Shown in pieces: positions 1-5,910 of a stretch of DNA of 17,096 bases. The position numbers and the translations under genes are program-made. Origin of the DNA: Stenotrophomonas maltophilia. Its GTDB lineage: Bacteria > Pseudomonadota > Gammaproteobacteria > Xanthomonadales > Xanthomonadaceae. Location of the stretch: contig DGIP01000266.1 of assembly GCA_002386405.1 (NCBI GenBank), forward strand, positions 1-17,096. Reading direction: 5' to 3'. The notes below the pieces were generated by a model that worked only from the letters and a program-made list of their open reading frames with translations, searched no databases and was not told the origin of the DNA. Numbering within the stretch: the stretch's first letter is position 1; every line of letters starts with the position of its first letter.

Positions 1-307
1 CGAAGCGCTTCGAGCCTATGACCATTCCCAATTCAAATGGCATGTTGAAGCGCGGCAGATCGTTGAAGGAATCAAGCTGGACGGCGGATAGATCATGAAT
101 ACTGTACTGCGACTCTTTGATCAGACGCGTGATCTTGTCCATTCGAACTTCAGAGCCATCCCCAGCCTCCAGCGCCGATCGTGGCAAGAACCCACATAGT
201 AGGACAGTGAAGATCGCGCATTGGAACAGGGGCCGGAAGTCATCTGTGAACGGACAGTTGATGAAGACGTGGTTCGCGCAGTTCGCGTCAATCCCTGACG
301 TAATCAT
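1..307 (-). CDS. TIR/deoxyribosyltransferase-like protein, 3' part off the left edge
   Basis: An open minus-strand frame begins at an ATG at 307 and runs off the left edge, giving the first 102 residues. What is seen: VFINCPF (residues 14-20), DDFRPLF, CGFLPRSALE, DKITRLIKESQYSIHDLS (about 58-74), then LPRFNMPFELG (84-94) and GSKRF at the edge. From memory, this is a widespread family of about 200 residues usually annotated as hypothetical. The YxIHDLS...FELG arrangement resembles nucleoside 2-deoxyribosyltransferase and TIR-like folds, where such a Glu can be catalytic; that assignment is inference. The start lies 8 bp after the stop of the upstream 99-residue gene, so translation is probably coupled; the ribosome site is weak (GGAA). 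Family membership is likely. Enzymatic activity and any defence role are unproven. Confidence 0.75.
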   Translation of the reverse strand, partial: MITSGIDANCANHVFINCPFTDDFRPLFQCAIFTVLLCGFLPRSALEAGDGSEVRMDKITRLIKESQYSIHDLSAVQLDSFNDLPRFNMPFELGMVIGSKRF

Positions 308-315
308 AGTTCCGG

Positions 316-615
316 CTATTTCTTTTTCATTACTGAGAACACAGCACTGATGCGCTGGGCTTTGGTCAGGCTGCATCCATAGACACGGAATTTTCTCAGG
401 GGGAATGTGCTGGTGTGTCCTCGCACTGGCCCGGCCAGTTCAAGAGAGGATTTCGGCGCCGAGGCGTTTCGCCTTGACGCCGACGCTTCCGCTCCGGCTT
501 TGGCACTCGCCGTGGAGGGTGTCGAAGCCACTCCGCGCGCAGCGTCCTTTGCCTTGCGAGTTGGTGCGTGCGCAGCTGCCGTTTTGAGGCGTGGACTACC
601 TGATGTCTTTTTCAT
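316..615 (-). CDS. small Lys/Ala-rich basic protein, function unknown
   Basis: A 99-residue frame starts at ATG 615 behind a good ribosome site (AGGA, 6 nt spacer). Residues 1-60 are low-complexity and rich in Ala, Ser, Lys and Arg, like histone H1 tails or a disordered nucleic-acid-binding segment. The last 30 residues look more structured (KFRVYGCSLTKAQRISAVF) and end in MKKK. I recognise no family. The stop is only 8 bp from the start of the TIR/deoxyribosyltransferase-like gene, and the symE-like gene lies 130 bp upstream on the same strand. It may therefore be a partner or DNA-binding accessory of that cassette. The composition could also reflect a spurious frame, but the ribosome site and tight spacing argue for a real gene. 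Confidence 0.5.
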   Translation of the reverse strand: MKKTSGSPRLKTAAAHAPTRKAKDAARGVASTPSTASAKAGAEASASRRNASAPKSSLELAGPVRGHTSTFPLRKFRVYGCSLTKAQRISAVFSVMKKK

Positions 616-671
616 TGTTCGTCCTGCTTCGGCGTGCGAGCCGAGGTTCTTCGTGACGAGAAGTGTACGTT

Positions 672-687
672 CGCATCGAGTGATGCG
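672..687. repeat. 6-bp hairpin between symE-like gene and basic protein gene
   Basis: CGCATC (672-677) and GATGCG (682-687) form a perfect 6-bp stem with a 4-nt loop, next to a short GATC-rich stretch (GATCGCGAGATC). It lies in the 130-bp gap downstream of the SymE-like stop. There is no T-run on the minus strand after it, so it is not a classical terminator. It could be a processing site or an operator. Confidence 0.3.
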
Positions 688-745
688 GATCGCGAGATCG
701 CTGTTCTGTGCGGGTGGTCTCAGCTATGAACGACGCTGGACGTGT

Positions 746-1063
746 TCATTGATTATCAAGCATGACGGGGGTTCGCGCAGCTTTGCGATACGCCACCGAA
801 GGCATGTCGGTTATGCCAGCTTGATCAACCGATAGGATGATGACGCCCGGTCTTGTCTCAACATACAGCCGGGTACCAGGCTCGATGCCAAGAGCGTGAA
901 TCCACAGGCCGCGCAGCTTCAGGCAAGGAATGGGTGGGCAGCCGGGAAACGTCACCAGGCCGTCGTGATGGAGCGAGTTGGTCATGACGCTTTTTGGCTT
1001 GCGCCACCAGAGCTTCTGGCTGGCGACTGCGCTGGAAGGTGCATCAGTGGAATGACTGGACAT
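746..1063 (-). CDS. SymE-like type I toxin-antitoxin system toxin
   Basis: A 105-residue protein. Residues 46-82 carry the SymE-family core: PCLKLRGLWIHALGI, then EPGTRLYVETRPGVIILSVDQ-like strands of the AbrB/SpoVT fold that SymE is known to adopt. In E. coli, SymE is an SOS-induced toxin held down by the antisense RNA SymR. I chose the ATG at 1063 because GGAGG lies 7 nt upstream. The frame stays open to 1243, but that extension would translate the structured leader. The first 35 residues are variable and Ser-rich. The tail after residue 82 (ITDMPSVAYRKAARTPVMLDNQ) is unassigned. The leader folds extensively (separate entry), consistent with RNA-level control. Family assignment is fairly secure; toxicity is inferred. 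Confidence 0.8.
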   Translation of the reverse strand: MSSHSTDAPSSAVASQKLWWRKPKSVMTNSLHHDGLVTFPGCPPIPCLKLRGLWIHALGIEPGTRLYVETRPGVIILSVDQAGITDMPSVAYRKAARTPVMLDNQ

Positions 1064-1244
1064 GGTGGAACCTCCGTTGGGGAGCTTCCCTCGCCGGGAT
1101 GGCGAGGGAGTCGGGAGGTTAAGAACCGTAAAGAGACCGGCGCGACGTATTTCCAAAGGGTGTTGTATTTCGTCACCCTCCCGACGCGGGAATTCAACGT
1201 GTTGCATCTCTTTAGGAGTTCTTACGCTCCGAGGTTCAACCATG
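1061..1244 (-). promoter_or_regulatory. structured 5' leader of the symE-like gene (SD/AUG-sequestering fold)
   Basis: Five segments pair across the leader: 1061-1074 with 1231-1244 (13 of 14 bases), 1081-1085 with 1226-1230 (5/5), 1120-1126 with 1218-1224 (7/7), 1129-1136 with 1207-1214 (8/8) and 1157-1162 with 1174-1179 (6/6). A 9-bp side hairpin sits at 1087-1095/1101-1109. In the minus-strand mRNA the first pairing buries the GGAGG site and the AUG. A competing pairing, 1110-1118 with 1177-1185 (9/9), crosses this fold. Type I toxin mRNAs are known to be kept untranslated by such folds. A plus-strand antisense RNA would have mirror-image pairings, so the active RNA could be on either strand. 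Confidence 0.65.
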
Positions 1245-1255
1245 TCGCGGACGTG

Positions 1256-1301
1256 AGCATAGCGGAAGTTGTTTTGATCTTTCGATCAGCCGCTTTTGAT
1301 C
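1256..1301 (-). promoter_or_regulatory. candidate symE-like promoter with TGATC half-sites
   Basis: On the minus strand TATGCT (1261 to 1256) is a plausible -10 element; initiation about 7 nt later would start the RNA a few bases before the leader fold. No good -35 is visible. Instead there are three TGATC/GATCA half-sites (1275-1279, 1284-1288, 1297-1301), two of them within the direct repeat TTTTGATC (1272-1279 and 1294-1301). They could bind a regulator. No LexA-type box is recognisable. Confidence 0.3.
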
Positions 1302-1462
1302 GGCGCCATCTATACGTGGCGTGGAATGGGCCGTTTGGGTGTAATTTCGTGCGGTGCGGCGTGTTTTCGTTGGCACCACATCACGTGTGCGGCGTTCAAC
1401 GCCTCACAAACGTGCATTGCAGGGAGTCCGAACGCATGACGCATTCGACGCCAGGTGCGCGA
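1302..1462. other. intergenic stretch without a recognised gene
   Basis: Between the symE-like promoter area and the end of the broken membrane-protein gene I see no frame with a ribosome site or family resemblance. The only local structure is a short hairpin, GGCGT/ACGCC (1391-1395/1399-1403, 3-nt loop). There is no T-run. Confidence 0.4.
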
Positions 1463-1751
1463 TCAAGCGCGAGTCAGCGCAATCCAGCGGTAGCCCACGT
1501 ACACCCCGCCTGCGACGACCGGCGCCAGGCTTAGCCACAGCGGCAGCTTCAGCACGAAGAACAGGATGCTGCCGGCAGCGAGGGCCAGGATCGAAAGGCC
1601 GATCACCCACGCATTGAACACGGCCGTATCCGCCGCATCCTCACCCCACGAATTCGCCGGCCGGCCGCTCGCGGCACGCTGCCGACGCAGCCCATATGTC
1701 GGTCACGAAATCGACAATGCCTTCCAACAGGTCACCGATGAAGCCAGACAT
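1463..1751 (-). pseudogene. small membrane protein gene, broken by a +1 frameshift
   Basis: The start ATG at 1751 has AAGGA 7 nt upstream and opens MSGFIGDLLEGIVDFVTDIW. After this Trp (1694-1692) the frame soon closes at a TGA. Skipping one base in the CCC run at 1691-1693 restores a frame that reads LRRQRAASGRPANSWGED, then a hydrophobic hairpin with two likely membrane segments (VIGLSILALAAGSILFFVL and LSLAPVVAGGVYVGY), and stops at 1463. The repaired product is 95 residues. The downstream frame has no start codon of its own near the join. It is either a real mutation or a homopolymer sequencing error. The gene follows the duplicated-domain lipoprotein gene on the same strand after 118 bp. 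Function unknown. Confidence 0.6.
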
Positions 1752-1814
1752 GGTCAATCCTTGGACGGCAGGCTGAATGTGCCGATCTTCAAGGCTGCCC
1801 ACTTGCCCGTCAAG

Positions 1815-1829
1815 TGCCCCACCGGGGCA
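1815..1829. repeat. GC-rich hairpin downstream of lipoprotein gene
   Basis: TGCCCC (1815-1820) and GGGGCA (1824-1829) form a 6-bp stem with a 3-nt loop, about 40 nt past the lipoprotein stop. It may slow or end transcription, but no T-run follows on the minus strand. Confidence 0.25.
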
Positions 1830-1869
1830 GGCGTACACCCACCTGCCCCGGGCCTCCCCCGCCGTTGTT

Positions 1870-2490
1870 TCAGGGGCTGTCGCGGCGAATGCCCAGCGCG
1901 ACGGCTTCGGTATAGGAGATCTTCAGCAGGTCGCCACGCTTTACGTTGGGCAGTTTTGCGCGCAGGTCCTCGCGCTCCACCGCGATGATCTGGGTGTTGC
2001 CACGCGGCCCTCGCAGCGCAATGGTGTTGGCCACCGGGTCCACGGCCGCCACTTCGGTGACGATCTCGATGGTGTTCGAACGCGCCCCACCCGGCGTGGC
2101 GCCGCGGATCGGCACGGTACCCGCCTGCGACTTGGTCACGCCCACCGGCGCGCTCCCTGCCGGCTGCAGGTCCAGCGCGACGGCGGCCTGGTAGTCCAAG
2201 GTGACCTTGTCGCCCACCTTCAGCTGGTTGAAGTTGCGCACGTCGGCGCCGGCGATGAAGTCCAGGCTGCCTCCATCGGCACCGGTGACCGTCACCGCGC
2301 GGGTGCGGGTGTCGATGGCGGTGATCTGGCCCTGCAACGTCACCGCAGCAGAAGCCGCTGTCATGGGGCCCGGCAACGACCGGGGCGCAGGCGCTGAAGG
2401 TTCAGCGGGCGGCGGTGTGGTTTGGCACCCGCTGGTGGCGAGCGCTGCAACGATGAGCGTGACGGAAGACGAAAGTGCCAGGAAGCGCAT
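1870..2490 (-). CDS. predicted lipoprotein with two tandem copies of a beta-rich domain
   Basis: A 206-residue protein starts at ATG 2490 behind GGAGA (5-nt spacer). Residues 1-21 are a signal peptide ending in ATSG before Cys22, a lipobox with a somewhat unusual Thr at -3. A Pro/Ala-rich linker follows (residues 25-43). Residues about 51-108 and 140-201 are two copies of one domain. Each has a beta strand with ITAID/VAAVD, a short strand (AVTVTG/TIALRG), a (K/R)VGDKVTLDY or KRGDLLKISY motif, and a closing AVALDL/AVALGI. The GDxVxLxY pattern resembles OB- or SH3-like barrels of periplasmic proteins. I do not know a function. It probably sits in the cell envelope. The frameshifted membrane protein gene follows. 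Confidence 0.75.
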   Translation of the reverse strand: MRFLALSSSVTLIVAALATSGCQTTPPPAEPSAPAPRSLPGPMTAASAAVTLQGQITAIDTRTRAVTVTGADGGSLDFIAGADVRNFNQLKVGDKVTLDYQAAVALDLQPAGSAPVGVTKSQAGTVPIRGATPGGARSNTIEIVTEVAAVDPVANTIALRGPRGNTQIIAVEREDLRAKLPNVKRGDLLKISYTEAVALGIRRDSP

Positions 2491-2610
2491 GTGACTCTCC
2501 AGAACAGGGCGGGCGGCGGATGCCTTGCTATTGCATCAGCTGCCCCACCCCTGCGCGCCCGTACAACTACTGTGCCCCACCCAGAAAACATACCGTTCCC
2601 GGGCCTGCGC

Positions 2611-3993
2611 TCAGCTCCTGCGCATCAGGATCATCTTTTCCTGCGACATATCCCGCATGGTGTACGGAATGCCGCCGGTGCCGTAGCCCGATTCCCTGCG
2701 GCCGGCGAACGGCATCCAGTCGGTGCGGAACGCGGTGGGGTCGTTGATCATCACGGCCGAGGCATCCAGGCGGTTGGCGGCACGCATGGCCACGTCGATG
2801 TCCTGGGCGAAGATGCTGGCCTGGAACGCGGTGGGCAGCGAGTTGGCGCGTGCGATGGCCTCGTCCAGCTCGCTGTAGCGATACACCGCCACCACCGGCC
2901 CGAAGATCTCCTGCGTGGTCACCCGTGCATCAGCGGCTGGATTGAGCAGCACGGTGGGCTGCAGGGTGGTTTCGGAGAGGCGCTTGCCGCCGGTGGCGAG
3001 CGTGGCCCCACCCTTCACTGCCTCGTCGATCCATTCAGCCACCCGGTCGGCTTCGCGCGGCTGGATCAGCGGGCCTACTTCCGTGTCCTTCAGGGTGGGG
3101 TCGCCGGTGCGCAGCTTCTCCACGCGTGCGATGAGGGCTTCGGTCAAGTCCTCGGCAATGTCGTTGTGCACGAAGATGCGCTGGGTGGACACGCACACCT
3201 GGCCGGCGTGGTAGTAACCGCCCTTGACGATGGGTTCAATGATCTTGGCCAGGTCCGCGCTGCGGTCCACGATGGCCGGTGCCACGCCGCCGTGTTCCAG
3301 CGCCGAGCGCGCGCCATGGGCGAGCTTGGCATGCAGCGACCAGCCCACCCGCGCCGAGCCGATGAAACTGAGGAAGGCCACGCGCTTATCGGTAGCCAGA
3401 GCTTCGGCCAGTTCATTGCCTTCCGGAATGAAGCTCTGGCACCACGGCTCCGGCAAGCCGGCCTCGTGGACCATCGCGACGAACTCCAGGCACGACAGCG
3501 GCGTGGTGGAGGCCGGCTTGATGATGACCGGGCACCCCACCGCGATGGCGGGGGCAACCTGGTGGACAATGAGGTTCAACGGGTGGTTGAACGCCGAGAT
3601 GGCGGCCACGATGCCGAGCGGCTCCTTGGTCGTGAACGCCCAGCGGTTCTCTGCCGCAGCCGAAAGGCCCATCGGGATTTCGCGGCCGGCGAAGTTGCGC
3701 AGTTCATCGGCGGCGTTGTGCACGCCATCGATGGCGCGGTTGGTTTCGATGATGGCATCGGGCAGCGGCTTGCCGCCTTCGCGCGCGATCTGCAGCGCCA
3801 GGTGGTCGCGCTTGGCTTCCATCAGGGTCGCCAGCCTGCGCAGGATGGCAATGCGCTGGTGCGGCTTGAGCCAGCCGTCGCGGTCCTTGAACACGCGTTC
3901 GGCATTGCCGAGCTTGCGCTCCAGCGCGGCGGCGTCATCGAAAGGAACGTCCTGGATGGGGGCGCGGTCGAAGGCTTGTACTACGGTCAACAT
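2611..3993 (-). CDS. aldehyde dehydrogenase family protein (NAD(P)-dependent)
   Basis: A 460-residue protein from ATG 3993, with AAGGA 7 nt upstream; a TTG at 4020 would extend it but has no comparable site. All key ALDH elements are present: Asn136 in SAFNHP, Lys159 in IIKPAS, FIGS at 210-213 of the nucleotide site, the general base Glu233 in LEHGG and the nucleophile Cys267 in AGQVCVSTQR. The LEHGG and YHAGQVCVS forms are typical of the branch near lactaldehyde, sulfolactaldehyde and phosphonoacetaldehyde dehydrogenases rather than betaine aldehyde dehydrogenases; this placement is from memory. It lies 36 bp after the acetolactate-synthase-like gene on the same strand, so the two are likely co-transcribed. 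It would oxidise an aldehyde to an acid in the cytoplasm. The substrate is unknown. Confidence 0.9.
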   Translation of the reverse strand: MLTVVQAFDRAPIQDVPFDDAAALERKLGNAERVFKDRDGWLKPHQRIAILRRLATLMEAKRDHLALQIAREGGKPLPDAIIETNRAIDGVHNAADELRNFAGREIPMGLSAAAENRWAFTTKEPLGIVAAISAFNHPLNLIVHQVAPAIAVGCPVIIKPASTTPLSCLEFVAMVHEAGLPEPWCQSFIPEGNELAEALATDKRVAFLSFIGSARVGWSLHAKLAHGARSALEHGGVAPAIVDRSADLAKIIEPIVKGGYYHAGQVCVSTQRIFVHNDIAEDLTEALIARVEKLRTGDPTLKDTEVGPLIQPREADRVAEWIDEAVKGGATLATGGKRLSETTLQPTVLLNPAADARVTTQEIFGPVVAVYRYSELDEAIARANSLPTAFQASIFAQDIDVAMRAANRLDASAVMINDPTAFRTDWMPFAGRRESGYGTGGIPYTMRDMSQEKMILMRRS

Positions 3994-4029
3994 GTGGGGT
4001 TCCTTGTATTCAGTGGGCAACGGTGGCGC

Positions 4030-5685
4030 TTACGCACAGCCCACGTCGGGGGTGCGGTTGCGCAGCTCGTCGACCAGTACGCGGGTGTTTTCGGAATAGT
4101 CGATGGGCACGTCCAGCAGGTGCACGCCGCCGCCGGCAAAGGCGGCTTCGATCGTGGGCACGAGCGCTTCCACCGACGTTACCCGCGTGCCCTTGGCGCC
4201 ATAGGCTTCGGCGTAACGCACGAAATCCGGGTTGCCAAAGCGCATGCCGAAATCTTCAAAGCCGTCCACGGCCTGCTTCCAGCGGATCATGCCGTAGGCG
4301 CTGTCATTGAGGATGATCACCACCAGGTTCAGGCCCAGCCGCACGGCGGTTTCCATCTCCTGCGAGTTCATCATGAACCCGCCATCGCCGCAAACGGCCA
4401 GCACGCGCCGCTTGGGGTACAGCATCGAGGCCATCATCGCCGACGGCAGGCCCGCGCCCATGGTGGCCAGGGCGTTATCCAGCAGCAGCGTGTTGGCGAC
4501 GTGGGTGCGGTAGTTACGGGCGAACCAGATCTTGTACATGCCGTTATCGAGGCAGACGATGCCGTCTTCGGGCATGGCCTCGCGCACGTCGTGCACCAGC
4601 CGTTGCGGGGTAACCGGGAAGCGGTCTTCATCGGCCCGGTCGTTGAGGCGCGAGAGGATCTTCTGGCGCAGGTCGACCATGCCCTGGTCTTCGGCCAGCT
4701 TGCCTTCCAGCCGCGCGGCGAGGCCATCAACGCTGGCGCCGATGTCACCGATCACCTCGATATCCGGGTGGTAGACCTGCTCGACCGTGGCGGATTGGAA
4801 GTTCACGTGGATGACCTTGGGGCCGCCCTTGCCTTTCATCAGGAACGGCGGCTTTTCGACGGTGTCATGGCCGATGGCGATGATCAGGTCAGCCCGCGCG
4901 ACGGCCTCGTGGACGTAGTCGCCTTCGGAAAGCGCGGCGGTGCCCATGTACAGGTTGGAGCCGCCGGTCACCGCGCCCTTGCCCATCTGGGTGTTGAAGA
5001 ACGGCAGGCGGGTGCGCGCCACGAACGTGGAGAGCGATTCGGTCAGCCACGGGCGGCTGCAGGCCGCGCCGATCATCACCAGCGGGCGCTTGGCGGCCAG
5101 GATGGCTTCCGCTGCCCGGTCGAGCGCGGCGCCGTGGGCGATGGGGCGCTCCAACGGGTGGACTGGAATGACCGGCACGTCTTCCACTTCCTCGCCGGCG
5201 ATATCCTCCGGCAGTTCCAGATGGACCGGGCCGGGCCGCTCTTCCATGGCCACGCGGAAGGCATCGCGCACGGTGGCCGGGATGGCCGCTGCGCTGACGA
5301 TCTGGCGGGTCATTTTCGTGAGCGGCTTCATCGAGGCCACGATGTCCACGATCTGGAACCGGGCCTGCTTGGCACTCATCACCGCCTTCTGGCCGGTGAT
5401 GAGGATCATCGGCCAAGCCCCCAGGTGGGCATAGGCCGCACCCGTGGAGAAGTTCAGCGCGCCGGGGCCAAGGGTGGCCAGGCAGACGCCTGGCCTGCCG
5501 GTAAGGCGGCCGTGGGTGGCGGCCATGAAGGCGGCCGCCTGTTCGTGGCGGGTGAGGACCAGCTCGATGCTGGAGTTGCGAAGCGATTCCAGGAAGTCGA
5601 GGTTTTCCTCGCCCGGAACGCCGAAGATGCGGTCCACGCCCTCGTTTTCGAGTGCGGCGACCAACAGGTCTGAGCCCTTGGGCAT
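4030..5685 (-). CDS. thiamine-diphosphate enzyme, acetolactate synthase large-subunit type
   Basis: A 551-residue protein with the three ThDP-enzyme domains. The Pyr domain has Glu48 in TRHEQAAAFMA, the residue that activates the cofactor, plus the ATLGPG turn. The central domain is FAD/Rossmann-like. The PP domain has MGAGLPSAM and the metal/diphosphate motif GDGG (433-436) closing with ND (460-461). I chose ATG 5685, where AAGGAT lies 8 nt upstream, over ATG 5730, which has no ribosome site. No small regulatory subunit (IlvN/IlvH) gene is adjacent, so this looks like a catabolic or stand-alone enzyme rather than a biosynthetic IlvB/IlvI. The aldehyde dehydrogenase gene follows after 36 bp. 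The enzyme may form acetolactate or carry out another ThDP carboligation or decarboxylation. Confidence 0.88.
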   Translation of the reverse strand: MPKGSDLLVAALENEGVDRIFGVPGEENLDFLESLRNSSIELVLTRHEQAAAFMAATHGRLTGRPGVCLATLGPGALNFSTGAAYAHLGAWPMILITGQKAVMSAKQARFQIVDIVASMKPLTKMTRQIVSAAAIPATVRDAFRVAMEERPGPVHLELPEDIAGEEVEDVPVIPVHPLERPIAHGAALDRAAEAILAAKRPLVMIGAACSRPWLTESLSTFVARTRLPFFNTQMGKGAVTGGSNLYMGTAALSEGDYVHEAVARADLIIAIGHDTVEKPPFLMKGKGGPKVIHVNFQSATVEQVYHPDIEVIGDIGASVDGLAARLEGKLAEDQGMVDLRQKILSRLNDRADEDRFPVTPQRLVHDVREAMPEDGIVCLDNGMYKIWFARNYRTHVANTLLLDNALATMGAGLPSAMMASMLYPKRRVLAVCGDGGFMMNSQEMETAVRLGLNLVVIILNDSAYGMIRWKQAVDGFEDFGMRFGNPDFVRYAEAYGAKGTRVTSVEALVPTIEAAFAGGGVHLLDVPIDYSENTRVLVDELRNRTPDVGCA

Positions 5686-5751
5686 TGCGTCGATCCTTGC
5701 GGTGATGAACTCGGGGGAGTCCGGTGCCATGGGGAAACGTAGTGTGGATCG

Positions 5752-5793
5752 ACTATACGCCCGGGGCTGTGTACGGCCGTCTGAATGACGGCC
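5752..5793 (-). promoter_or_regulatory. candidate promoter and palindromic operator of the als-aldh operon
   Basis: On the minus strand TATAGT (5757 to 5752) is a 5/6 match to a -10 element, 66 nt before the chosen start. There is no -35 box at 16-18 bp. In its place is a perfect 7-bp palindrome with a 5-nt centre, GGCCGTC (5775-5781) and GACGGCC (5787-5793). That geometry suits an activator or repressor site. It could also be an RNA hairpin, but no T-run follows. The remaining gap up to 5910 shows nothing else. Confidence 0.35.
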
Positions 5794-5910
5794 TCACCTG
5801 GCAGGACGGTGCGGTCCATGACTGGGGCCTTGTATTGGCGCAAGCGGCAGCAGGCTGACGGCAAGCTTCCAACAGTCACCGTTTGGTCATATGGACCGGT
5901 GGAAACGGCT

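Noticed and set aside
407..835. Plus-strand open frame of 142 codons across the left cassette
   Set aside because: Antisense to the basic protein gene and the symE-like 3' end, no ribosome site, mixed composition without motif.
1064..1243. N-terminal extension of the symE-like protein to ATG 1243
   Set aside because: It would translate the structured leader; ATG 1063 has an ideal ribosome site and the extension resembles no SymE sequence.
2422..5673. Very long plus-strand open frame (about 1080 codons)
   Set aside because: It is antisense to the aldehyde dehydrogenase and ThDP enzyme genes and reads as His/Gly/Arg-rich low-complexity sequence, a mirror-frame artefact of high GC.
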